Shown piece by piece: positions 47,911 through 56,367 of a stretch of 64,000 nt of DNA. Made by a program: the position numbers and the translations under genes. The DNA is from VXNE01 sp963664635 (lineage in GTDB: Bacteria; Pseudomonadota; Gammaproteobacteria; Pseudomonadales; Azotimanducaceae). Location: NCBI GenBank assembly GCA_963664635.1, contig OY761542.1:1798001-1862000 (forward strand). The letters run 5' to 3'. Positions within the stretch are counted from its first letter, which is position 1; every line of letters starts with the position of its first letter. The notes below the pieces were generated by a model. The model searched no databases. It was given only the letters and a program-made list of their open reading frames with translations, and was not told the DNA's origin.

Positions 47911-48086
47911 TTGATCTTCCCGCACCGCCGCATCGCACTATATCTCACACCCGTCCGACTGTGGGTCCATCGCAGCAGGCATCTCCCGACGGGCGCACGT
48001 CAGATTTGTTGGGTTTGTGGAAGGATCGGTATTGGCGCCCATTCTGCAAATTTACTTCTGTGAACAGACGGACACGGAGGTCCACC

Positions 48087-49123
48087 ATGGCGGGTACGGA
48101 CGACATCCGCGAACTCGAACGACGCCGCGACGGCCTGCTCGGCGAGCTGGCGGCGGTAGGCGACCGGCGACCCGGCTCGCTGGTGCGGGTTCGCGGCAAG
48201 CGGCAAGCCGAGCTGCCACTGCGCGCGGCCGGGGGATCCGGGGCACCCCGGCTGGAGGCTGGTGCGCCAGGTCGGCGGTCGGACGGTGAACCGCGGCGTG
48301 CCGCGCGACGCGCTGGAGGCGACCCGCGCGCAGGTCGCCGAGCACAAGCGGTTCAAGGACCTGTCGCGGCGGCTGGTGGAGGCGAGCGAAGCGCTGTTCG
48401 GCGACGGCGCGGCGGCCGGGATCGACCTCGGGACGCTGGAGACGGTGGTGCGGCGGCGGCCGCTGGATCTGGCGGCGCGGCTGGTGGAGCGGCGGCTGAA
48501 CGCCAACCACGGCGACCGCTCGGGGCAGTGGCTGCCGTGTGCGACGGCGGCGAGGCGTACACGGGGCGGCGGGGCAAGGAGGATGCACTACCCGCCCGCC
48601 GCTGGGTGGTGCTCGACGACGGCGCGCCGTGGATCTGGAACATCGCCGACAAGCTGTTCCCCGGCGCCGTCGAGATCGTCGACCTGTTCCAATATGCCGA
48701 ATTCGGCATAGCTTCCACGCCGCCGAACACCTGTTCGACATCGCCAGGGCCGTCCACGGACACGACAACGACCTCGCGCGCGTCTGGGCGGAGCAGCGCC
48801 GCGGCGAGCTCCTCGCCGGCGACTTCGACGACCTGCTCCGCGCCGTCGGCGCCCACGCCGGCCACTGCGAGGAGGCCCGCAAGGGGCGCGCCTACTTCGC
48901 CGGCAACCGCCGGCGCATGGACTATCCCCGGTTCCGCGCCCTGGGACTGTGCATCGGCAGCGGCGTCGTCGAGGGCGCCTGCGGGAACGTCGTCGCCAGC
49001 CGCCTCAAGCGCGGCGGCATGCGCTGGACGGTCGCCGGCGCCGACACCATCCTCGCACTGCGTTCCTACATCGTCAGCAACCGGTTCGACGACTTTTGGC
49101 AGCGCCGCGCCGCCACAAAATGA
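48087..49123 (+). pseudogene. ISKra4-family transposase, frameshifted and internally deleted
   Basis: The reading is split over three frames. It starts at ATG 48087 with a good GGAGG site (IRELERRRDGLLGELAAVG, a DUF6788-like start), shifts to VGGRTVNRGVPRDALEATRAQVAEHKRF and RLVERRLNANHGDRSG, and loses the central region. It resumes with RRWVVLDDGAPWIWNIADKLFPGAVEIVDLF. After a 26-bp insertion it continues as HAAEHLFDIARAVHGHDNDLARVWAEQRRG to the RFDDFWQRRAATK end. Removing the 26 bp would rejoin the last two frames exactly. It is inactive. Confidence 0.85.
48687..48717. repeat. Palindromic 21-bp insertion flanked by TTCCA direct repeats
   Basis: TTCCA (48687-48691), then 21 bp containing the perfect 18-bp palindrome TATGCCGAATTCGGCATA (48693-48710), then TTCCA again (48713-48717). 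It interrupts the DLFHAAEH codons of the transposase. It looks like a transposon excision footprint with a 5-bp target duplication. Confidence 0.8.
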
Positions 49124-49142
49124 CCCTTCATCTCACAATCGA

Positions 49143-49173
49143 GACGTACACCCGGCAAGAAGGGGTGTACGTC
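49143..49173. repeat. IS-end hairpin
   Basis: A perfect 11-bp inverted repeat GACGTACACCC/GGGTGTACGTC with a 9-nt loop equal to the target repeat GGCAAGAAG. The left arm is the IS end; the right arm lies outside the element and resembles an IS end itself. Confidence 0.7.
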
Positions 49174-49196
49174 AAGAAGACGGGAGGACCGTGGCG

Positions 49197-49850
49197 TCAT
49201 GCCAGGTCATAACCGATTCTCGCGACCGCCTCGCGCAGGGCATCGATCAGCAGGGGGTCTGCCAGTGCCCGGTGCAACGATGGCGCGGCCGGGAACGGAG
49301 ACGACGACGGCACGCGCTCGTAGATGGCCACGGCGGCCGCGTTGGTGAGGGAGGACGGATAGTAGACGCCTTCGATGTGGGGGTAGCACTCGTAGAACGC
49401 TCGGGACCAGTTCTGCGTCCAGTTCCGTGGCCCGCTGACGAGCTTCATGGATGCGCCGGCTTGCAGGGCAAAGGTTCCGGTGAGATCGAGTAGTGCAACG
49501 TCGCGCTGCAATTCGAACGACGCAAGCCAGGGCTGGTTCCTGCCTCGGTCGACCAATCGGCTGGACTGGAATGCTTCCGCGAGGGCTGTCGGGATGTCGA
49601 CGGCGTCGTAGCCGATGGCCCGCTCCTGACGTTGGGGGGCGCCAGTCGCGTCGCCACGATGGTGATCGAAACGCGCGTCGGTCGGACCGAAGTCCCGTAG
49701 CGTGTCCCAGGACGAGCGGAAGGTACCTCCGCGGCGATAGATGCGATGGAGGAGCGTCCCGTTGCCGAGCGTGGTAACGGCAGGGGCGATCTGCCGCAGG
49801 ACTTCCAGATCGGGAGTACGCGGGAGCTTTGCCCGACGGGTTGCCTTCAC
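49197..49850 (-). CDS. RES-domain toxin
   Basis: 217 residues from GTG 49850. The RES fold features are visible: LLHRIYRRGG, RFDHH, the ALAEAFQSSR helix with the conserved Glu, a LLDLTG strand, and YYPSSLTNAAAVAIYER with the conserved Ser. Characterised members (MbcT, ParT) degrade or use NAD+ and are held by an antitoxin. The antitoxin gene lies 45 bp upstream in the same direction, the usual order for this type. No ribosome site is obvious at the GTG, so the start is uncertain. The pair sits just outside the composite transposon. Confidence 0.8.
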   Translation of the reverse strand: MKATRRAKLPRTPDLEVLRQIAPAVTTLGNGTLLHRIYRRGGTFRSSWDTLRDFGPTDARFDHHRGDATGAPQRQERAIGYDAVDIPTALAEAFQSSRLVDRGRNQPWLASFELQRDVALLDLTGTFALQAGASMKLVSGPRNWTQNWSRAFYECYPHIEGVYYPSSLTNAAAVAIYERVPSSSPFPAAPSLHRALADPLLIDALREAVARIGYDLA

Positions 49851-49895
49851 CGGAGGGGCCGCCCGCGCCCGTGGGCAAGGAGCGGCGACGGCACG

Positions 49896-50480
49896 CTACA
49901 GGTGCTCGGCGGCGCGCAGCAGTTGGGCGGGATCGTAGCCGGCGTTCAGCCAGTCCAGAGGGGTAAGCGCCTGGTCCCGATCATCTTCGACGAACAGGTC
50001 CGGGTTCGGAGTGTGATACCAGTTGTAGACAGCGACCGGGTGTGCCGCGGGGTCCAGCGCCCGGTTCACGCGGGCGATGTTCGGAATGAGCCCCTGCCGT
50101 GCGAACTGAAAGTCCGGCACATGGCGACCCTTGTCGATGAGGAAGCTGTAAAGCGACCCGTCGGCGATCATCTGTCGGACGCGGCCCGACGTGATGTCGA
50201 GCCGCTTGCTCGCTTCCTTGACCGAATGGCTGCGAGCGACGATCACCGCGTACTTCGCCACGGTCGTTGCCAGCGGATCCTCGTCGAACTCGCGGACGAG
50301 CTGCAGACCCCCGGCGCGCAGGACGTGTTGCTCCCCTGGCGTCAAGCCCGTGGTCGCATCGTCATAAACCGTCGGCGTCATCCCTTGCAGTACCGTCCGC
50401 AAGGCGTTGTTCAGGGTCTTGGGCGTGGCGTTCTTGAGACCCCGATCCGCAAGGAAACCGAGTGTGATCCGGTCGCTCAT
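49896..50480 (-). CDS. Antitoxin partner of the RES toxin
   Basis: 194 residues. A helix-turn-helix is visible in HSVKEASKRLDITSGRVRQMIADG, and the last 20 or so residues (LTPLDWLNAGYDPAQLLRAAEHL) resemble the C-terminal Xre/MbcA-type antitoxin tail, which inserts into the RES active site. The N-terminal 100 residues are not recognised, and the protein is larger than typical DUF2384 antitoxins. It should repress its own promoter in the short region upstream of 50480 (inference). Confidence 0.7.
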   Translation of the reverse strand: MSDRITLGFLADRGLKNATPKTLNNALRTVLQGMTPTVYDDATTGLTPGEQHVLRAGGLQLVREFDEDPLATTVAKYAVIVARSHSVKEASKRLDITSGRVRQMIADGSLYSFLIDKGRHVPDFQFARQGLIPNIARVNRALDPAAHPVAVYNWYHTPNPDLFVEDDRDQALTPLDWLNAGYDPAQLLRAAEHL

Positions 50481-50575
50481 GTAATCAACTTTGAGCGTCG
50501 CTAGGAACCGCTAGTGTACACGGGGCCTCATGGAGCGCAACCCGCCAATGGCCGGATCGGGTTTGCGTGGCGCGG

Positions 50576-53500
50576 CTACTCCACCCGAACCGCCCCGCCG
50601 CTCACCGCGAAGTGAATCCACGTCGACGCCGACCGCCCGGCCGCCGCGAACGCGTGCCGGTACGCTGCGAGCTGCCCGGAGTGCCTGAGGGCCTCGGTCG
50701 GCCACTTCGACTCCGCCAGAGGCGACGACTTGTGATCCAGGATGACGGCGCCCTCCTCCGTCTCCAGGACCACGTCGACGCGGCCGGCGGCGTGGCGGCC
50801 GTCGTCGAGCAGGTGGACGATGGGGTATTCGACGCGGATTGCGTGCGGCTGGAAGCGTTCGCGGACGAAATCGAGGAACCGACGCGCGGCCGCGACGGCG
50901 TCCTCGGCACGCAACGAGTCGGCGACGCCACAGGCCTCCAGGATGGCGCTCGCTCGCCGTACCGCGCCGGCGGCGTCCGGGTTGACGAGCACCATGGCGA
51001 TGACGGCGTGCAGTCCGTCGCCCACCCGCGCCATGTCTCCTCCCGCGACGGCGATCCGCTCGCCGAAAGCCAAGACCTCGGCGACGGTTGCGCCGGCGAC
51101 GGGTCCGGCGTCCGAAGGTCGGGCAGGGGTGCGGGGGAAGTTGCCCGGTGCGCGTTCCTCGAACCAGCGTGGCGCGAAGGGCGCGGCGGCGGCGAGGCCC
51201 GAGGCGGCCTGGAAGTCGCGTACTACGGTAGGGACGGTGGTCCCGTGCGGCAGTTCGAGGGTGTCGCTTTCGGGAAGGAGGAACGGAGCCTCGAACGCCT
51301 CCAGCCACGCGCCCCGCCTGAGCTTGCCCTCCGGCAGGGCGACGACCAGCAGGTCGCGCGCGCGGGTCATGCCGACGTAAGCCAGCCGGCGCTGTTCCTC
51401 CACCGAGAGCCGGGCGCACTCCCGCGCCTCGTCGGAAGCCTCGATGTCCTGCCGGGCGGGCACGCCACGCGTACGTCGGCGAAACAGGTCCGGCCACCAC
51501 CGCACCATGCGCCCGGCCAGCGGTGCGTCGATGCTGAAACGCTCCACCTGCGTCACCCGCGGTTCCCAGAGGCCGTTCATCTCCTCGTAGTCGAAGTCCG
51601 TCAGCACGACGACGGGCCACTCTAGGCCCTTCGCGCGGTGGTAGGTCAGGACGTGCACGGCGTCGCCGGCCGTGACCACGGGCTGCAGGTCGAGTTCCGG
51701 CGAACTCGGCTCCTCGAGCCAGAACAGGAAGCCGGTCAGGCTGGCCGCTTCGTGCTGCGCCGCGCAATGCTCTTCGTAGAGGACCGCCAGATCGAGCAGC
51801 GCGTCGAGATTGCGTTGGCGCTGTGCGGCCTTGACGCTGTCGGGCCCCCAGGCGGTCACGGTCTCGCGAATGCCCACGTCGTTGAGTATCCGCACGACGG
51901 TCTCGAGCGGAGACAGCGACGCGCCGGGCTGACGCATCGCTCCCAGGCGTTGCACCATCGGGTGTCCGCCGTCCCAGTCGCGGCTCTCATGGCCGCCGGC
52001 GAGCCACGCCAGGCGATCCGCGAGCCACGTTTCCGGGGGGGCGCCGCCGGCGAGCGCCACCACTTCGGCCACCGCCAGCGTGTCGCTGTCGTCGTTGAGG
52101 CAGCGCAGGCACGCCCTCGCGAGGCCAATCTCCGGGACCGCGAGGAGTCCGCGCAGCGTCATCTTCATGGGCACGCGTCGACTGCGCAACGCCCGCGCGA
52201 TGCCCTCCACGTGCGGGTTCGTCCGCGCGAGTACGGCCATGTCGCCGTAGCGCACCGGGCGGATGTCCCCGGTGTCCGGATCGACGACACGGCAGCCGCT
52301 GGCAACGAGGTCGGCGACGCCCTCGGCGAGGGCGTCGAAGCGGTCGTCGAAGCCGCGGCCGCCCAGGTTCCAGCGGGCGACGGCGGGCTCGTCGGCAGCG
52401 CCGTCGCGGCGCGGTTTCAGCACCACGCGGGAAGGATCCAGGGTCTCCCGGAAGGCCGTCGCGAAGACCGCGTTCACGTAGTCCACCAGGGGCGCCCGCG
52501 AACGCCAGTTGTCCTCGAGCGTAAGGGTGGCGGCGGCGCCGGCGGCGAGTTCCTCGAGGGTGTCGAACACCAACGCTTGGTCGCACCCGCGGAACCCGAA
52601 GATTGCCTGCTTGACGTCGCCCACGAAGATCACGCGGTCGGCCAGGCCGGCGAGCTTGACAAACAGCGCGAGCTGCATGGGGTTGGTGTCCTGGAACTCG
52701 TCGACCAGCAGGACCTCGAGCTCGTCGCGGAGACGGTCGGAAACGCGCCGGTCGTCCAGGGCGCGCAGCATCAGTTGTTCCATGTCCCCGAAATCGATGA
52801 GTCCGGCACGCCTTTTGAGCTCGGCGAACCGGTCCAGGGCTCGGGCGGCGATGGCGAAGGCGCCTTCGGTGTAGCCGCGCAGGTCCGCATGGAAGACCGG
52901 GTGCGCGTCGTAGCGGCTCGCGGCGGTCCACACCGGTTCGGCGAGGATTTGGCTCGGCTTGGCCGGCTTCTCCTTGCTCAGGCTCATCCACGCGGACCAG
53001 GGGCAATCGGGGCGACCCAGGCGCGGCGCAGCCGTGTGGAGCCGCGCAACGTAGTTCCTGGTGGTCTTCGTCGGGTCACGATCGAGGTCGATGTGGGAGA
53101 GCGCCCGCTCGATGGCTGCCGCGAAGGCCGGGGTGGGGTCGTCCCGCGCCGCGGCGGGAAAGAACGCCAGGAGTGCGTCGGCGTTTTCCCGGCCCATCGA
53201 GACCAGCGCGGACGCATCGAGATCGTTGTCGCGCGCAAGGTCGGCGATCTTCTTGACGGCGCCTTGCCACCGGTCGAGTTCGAGCCGCGCGCCGCGGGCG
53301 TTCATGGCGCGGATCTGGCCGCGGTCCAGGACATCGTCGAGGGCCTGGTCGAAGAGCCGCTGCGAGTCCTCGACGCTCGCGACCTCTAGCCGGGGGGAGA
53401 GGCCCCGTTCGAAGGCGAAGCGGCGCAGCAGGCGTTCGCAGACGCTGTGCACGGTCCCGATCAGCGCGCCGCCGGATTGCTCCGCGAGGGCGAAGCTGCC

Positions 53501-53695
53501 GCTGGCGATCAGCCGCTCCCGCACGCGGTCGCGCAGTTCCGCGGCGGCCTTGACGGTGAACGTCGTCCCGATGATGCGGGCAGGATCGACCTGGTCCTCG
53601 ACGAGCAGGCGTTCGAGTTCCTCGGTCAGGCGCCAGGTCTTGCCGCTGCCCGCCCCGGCGCTCACGAAGGTGACGTGGGAGAAATCCGTGGTCAC
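50576..53695 (-). CDS. UvrD-type helicase-nuclease, AddA-like
   Basis: 1039 residues from GTG 53695. Superfamily 1 motifs are in order: Walker A SAGAGSGKT (12-20), motif II VLLVDEFQDTNPMQL, motif III VGDVKQAIFGFRG, and motif VI YVGMTRARDLLVVALP. A C-terminal RecB-type nuclease is present, with GRVDVVLETEEGAVILDHKSS (D987-x-K989) and a QLAAYRHAF helix. With the AddB-like partner it should unwind and resect double-strand ends for recombination repair and act against linear phage DNA. The GTG overlaps the upstream stop (GTGA), so translation is coupled. The overall order is addB then addA. Confidence 0.9.
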   Translation of the reverse strand: MTTDFSHVTFVSAGAGSGKTWRLTEELERLLVEDQVDPARIIGTTFTVKAAAELRDRVRERLIASGSFALAEQSGGALIGTVHSVCERLLRRFAFERGLSPRLEVASVEDSQRLFDQALDDVLDRGQIRAMNARGARLELDRWQGAVKKIADLARDNDLDASALVSMGRENADALLAFFPAAARDDPTPAFAAAIERALSHIDLDRDPTKTTRNYVARLHTAAPRLGRPDCPWSAWMSLSKEKPAKPSQILAEPVWTAASRYDAHPVFHADLRGYTEGAFAIAARALDRFAELKRRAGLIDFGDMEQLMLRALDDRRVSDRLRDELEVLLVDEFQDTNPMQLALFVKLAGLADRVIFVGDVKQAIFGFRGCDQALVFDTLEELAAGAAATLTLEDNWRSRAPLVDYVNAVFATAFRETLDPSRVVLKPRRDGAADEPAVARWNLGGRGFDDRFDALAEGVADLVASGCRVVDPDTGDIRPVRYGDMAVLARTNPHVEGIARALRSRRVPMKMTLRGLLAVPEIGLARACLRCLNDDSDTLAVAEVVALAGGAPPETWLADRLAWLAGGHESRDWDGGHPMVQRLGAMRQPGASLSPLETVVRILNDVGIRETVTAWGPDSVKAAQRQRNLDALLDLAVLYEEHCAAQHEAASLTGFLFWLEEPSSPELDLQPVVTAGDAVHVLTYHRAKGLEWPVVVLTDFDYEEMNGLWEPRVTQVERFSIDAPLAGRMVRWWPDLFRRRTRGVPARQDIEASDEARECARLSVEEQRRLAYVGMTRARDLLVVALPEGKLRRGAWLEAFEAPFLLPESDTLELPHGTTVPTVVRDFQAASGLAAAAPFAPRWFEERAPGNFPRTPARPSDAGPVAGATVAEVLAFGERIAVAGGDMARVGDGLHAVIAMVLVNPDAAGAVRRASAILEACGVADSLRAEDAVAAARRFLDFVRERFQPHAIRVEYPIVHLLDDGRHAAGRVDVVLETEEGAVILDHKSSPLAESKWPTEALRHSGQLAAYRHAFAAAGRSASTWIHFAVSGGAVRVE

Positions 53696-56367
53696 TGCGC
53701 GGGGTCGAGGCCGGTCAGCAGGCCGAAGTCGTCGAAGCGGTCGGGTCCGTCGGGGCTGCGCAGGCCGTCCTCCGGAGGCCGTGAACGCGCGTCCGGCTCC
53801 GTGCCGCGCGCGGGGACTTCCACCAGACCCCGGTCGAGTTGGTTGCGGCGCCAGACGCGCGTGACTTCCGCGCGTTGCCACAGTGCGGCGGCGGACTCTC
53901 CCGTTTCGGGTGGGGCGACGAGCGCGTCGGGGAAGACGCTGCGGTCCGGCGCAATCACGTTGCCGGTGATGACGATGTAGTACGCGGAGTAGGGCCAGTC
54001 GTTCCGGCCCTCCGCGGTGCGGTGCAACCAGGCGTAAGTGCCGAGCTGAAGATGCCGGCCGGCTTCCATCTCGCGCTGGCGATACGGCTCGCTGCTCCAC
54101 TTCACGTCCACCACGACGCGCCGCCCGGCCGCGTCGGTCAGCAGCAGGTCGATGGTCCCGCGCACGCCGAAGGCAGGGTGTTCCGCTGCCTGTGCCACCT
54201 CGGCCTGCGCGCGCTCGATGCGCGCCCCGCCCAGGTGCTGGAGAAGACGTGCGAGGCTGCGTTCGATGCGGTCGGCGACGTACTGGCGATCGGCCCCCCG
54301 TCCACGTTGCAGCAGCACCGCGCCCTCGGTCTCGAACAGGTGATCGAGGTGTGTATCGAGCCAGCCGCGCAGGGCCGCGTCCGTCAGGGCGCTCCAGTGG
54401 GATCGGGTCGGGTGGGCGTCGAAGAAACGCTCGAACAGCCGGTGGGCGAGGCTGCCGTAGAGAAGACCCCGGTCGTGCAGGTTCGCGGCGCGCCCGGGCC
54501 TGAGGTCCGCCAGGTAGTGCAGGACCCACTCGTGCGGGTAGTCGTAGAGCTTCGACAGGGAGGTGTAGGACTCGGTGGGCCGCGCCGGCAGTGCGACGCC
54601 CGTCGACAGCGACCACCAGCGCTTCGGTGGCTGCAGCGGCCGGACGGCCACGGCGGTCGTTGCGACCTCGAGCTGCGGCAACGCGGGCGCGCCGTCACGC
54701 AGCAGCGCATCGTCGAGGCGCAGTTCCCGAAAACCGGGGCAGCGGTGTTCGATCTCCGCGAGGAGCGGGTGGCGCCCGCTCCCGGCACGGTGGGCCACGA
54801 GGATCAGTCGCCGGCGGCAGGACAGCAGCGGGCGCAGCCAGTGACCCCGCTGGCGCCGCAGCCGCTGCGCGGGAGACGGCAACTCGACGCCGGCGGCGGC
54901 CAGGGCGCCGAGTTCCTCCCGGGACCAGGGCAACGGCGTTGCCGGCGGCTGCGGCGGCAGGTCCCACCACAGCACTTCGTCCACCGGGTCGATCACGGTA
55001 GCCGGATGGGTCGTGGCGCGCACATGGCCGGCCTGCGCAAAGGCCCCGGGATCGGGTTGGGCGGCCGCGGCCGCGTCGATGAGGCGGTCCAGCTCGTGCT
55101 TCGGCACCCGCGCGTGGCCGTCGCCGGACAATTGCCCAAGGGCGTCGGTCAATGCCTGGCACTGGGAGATCGCCGCCGTGTAGACGCGCTCCTCGCGTTC
55201 GTCGGCGACGGCCCGGCGTCGCCCGAGCCACCGCGCACAGCGCGCCGCGCGTTCCGCGATCGCGGCGATGGGCGCGCCGGCGTCGGCCGGGAAGCGTGGG
55301 CCTTCCAGCCAGTAGCGGATCTCGGCGGCGGAGATGCGCGCGGCGTCGGGCCGCTCGGCCTCCCTCTGCCCGATGCGGGTCATCGCCTCCAGCCATTGCG
55401 CGCCGCCGACGCCGGGCTGCTCGGCCACTGCCGCCGCGAGCGGCCGCCGCACGCGCCAGGGCAGGGGAGCGACGGGATGGAGCAGGAACTCCAGCAGCCG
55501 GCGCGGGTCGACGGGTTGCCACAGGAGGGCCAGCGCCAGGGCGGGCACCTGCGATACGGGCCGGAAGCGCGAGTGGTGCTGGAAGCCGCAACGCGCGAGC
55601 CCCGAGCGTTCGAGCGCGTTGTCGAACACGATGCCGTCCCGTTCCGCGATCAGGACCCGGCTCGATCCCTCGGCCTCGCGCAGGTACTCGGCGATCGCGC
55701 GCGCCGAGACGTCACGGGATTCGCCGCGGATGACGAGGACGGTGCCGTCGCCGGCCAGGGGCGCGGGCGCGTTAGGGCCGGTCGAAAGGAGCGTTGCCTG
55801 GAGGCGCGCCAGGTCGGAGGACGGTGCTGCTTGCGGCGCGGGGCGGACGCCGGGGTGCACTTCGAAGCCGATTGCGTCGACCACGCGACGCCAGGCGCGG
55901 GGCAGGTCCGCGGGATCGTCGAGGAGCACCAGGCGCTCGACCTGGGTCCGGCGGGTCTCGAGTGCCTGCGCCAGACGTGCGAGACGCTGCCCGACACAGG
56001 GTGCGGCGCGCTCGCGTGCGAGGGCTTCCACGGCCGCCATGTCCGCGAGGCGTGAGCCCGGACGGTTGCATGTCCCGTCCCATCCGGCCTCGTACCAGGC
56101 CGCCCGCCAGCGCATGAGTTCGCGCGCGACGCCGATGGGATCGACCTCGAAGGACGCGTGGTAGAAGCGGGCGAAGTCGTTGGCGTCCGCCAGACAGCTT
56201 CGGTAGCGGGCAAGCTGCGCTGCGGCGTGGTCGAGGACCGGCGGCAGTCCGAGATCGGTCTCGAGCGTCTCAAGCAGGCCCCGGGGTCCCAGGCGAATGT
56301 CGCCCAGGACCGTGGCGGATGGCGAGGGGTCGAGGCCGTCCGCGTGCCGGCCGAAGCGGACGATCAC
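53692..56367 (-). CDS. PD-(D/E)XK nuclease family protein, AddB-like
   Basis: 891 residues from GTG 56367, which overlaps the stop of the upstream hydrolase gene (GTGA). The ORF is open to 56757, but that extension is the antisense of the hydrolase. It opens VIVRFGRHADG. The helicase-like part lacks a Walker A, as expected for AddB-type subunits. The C-terminus carries GTIDLLLTDAAGRRVVVDVKW (D754-x-K756) and the HLQLGTYAWL helix, a RecB-type nuclease site. No complete set of iron-sulfur cysteines was noted. It is the partner of the downstream AddA-like protein. Confidence 0.85.
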   Translation of the reverse strand: MIVRFGRHADGLDPSPSATVLGDIRLGPRGLLETLETDLGLPPVLDHAAAQLARYRSCLADANDFARFYHASFEVDPIGVARELMRWRAAWYEAGWDGTCNRPGSRLADMAAVEALARERAAPCVGQRLARLAQALETRRTQVERLVLLDDPADLPRAWRRVVDAIGFEVHPGVRPAPQAAPSSDLARLQATLLSTGPNAPAPLAGDGTVLVIRGESRDVSARAIAEYLREAEGSSRVLIAERDGIVFDNALERSGLARCGFQHHSRFRPVSQVPALALALLWQPVDPRRLLEFLLHPVAPLPWRVRRPLAAAVAEQPGVGGAQWLEAMTRIGQREAERPDAARISAAEIRYWLEGPRFPADAGAPIAAIAERAARCARWLGRRRAVADEREERVYTAAISQCQALTDALGQLSGDGHARVPKHELDRLIDAAAAAQPDPGAFAQAGHVRATTHPATVIDPVDEVLWWDLPPQPPATPLPWSREELGALAAAGVELPSPAQRLRRQRGHWLRPLLSCRRRLILVAHRAGSGRHPLLAEIEHRCPGFRELRLDDALLRDGAPALPQLEVATTAVAVRPLQPPKRWWSLSTGVALPARPTESYTSLSKLYDYPHEWVLHYLADLRPGRAANLHDRGLLYGSLAHRLFERFFDAHPTRSHWSALTDAALRGWLDTHLDHLFETEGAVLLQRGRGADRQYVADRIERSLARLLQHLGGARIERAQAEVAQAAEHPAFGVRGTIDLLLTDAAGRRVVVDVKWSSEPYRQREMEAGRHLQLGTYAWLHRTAEGRNDWPYSAYYIVITGNVIAPDRSVFPDALVAPPETGESAAALWQRAEVTRVWRRNQLDRGLVEVPARGTEPDARSRPPEDGLRSPDGPDRFDDFGLLTGLDPAQ

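Larger units (their letters stand above)
47991..49153 (+). mobile_element. Degenerate ISKra4-type insertion sequence (right copy)
   Basis: The left end GGGCGCACGTC (47991-48001) and right end GACGTACACCC (49143-49153) are imperfect 11-bp inverted repeats (9 of 11 match). At 1163 bp it is shorter than typical ISKra4 elements, because the central part of the transposase is deleted. A 12-bp end-like sequence in opposite orientation sits nine bases beyond the right end (49162-49173), which forms a hairpin with the right end. Confidence 0.7.
42608..49162. mobile_element. Composite-transposon-like unit: inverted ISKra4-type copies around an LRR surface-protein gene
   Basis: The left copy (42617-42888, minus orientation) and the right copy (47991-49153, plus orientation) have their 3' IS ends outward. 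The outer ends read GGGTGCACGTC at 42617-42627 and GACGTACACCC at 49143-49153. Each is abutted by the same direct 9-mer GGCAAGAAG, at 42608-42616 and 49154-49162. This is the structure expected when IS-cargo-IS transposed as one unit and duplicated a 9-bp target. GGG ends and target duplications of up to 9 bp fit what I recall of the ISKra4 family. The only complete gene inside is the LRR protein. Confidence 0.7.
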
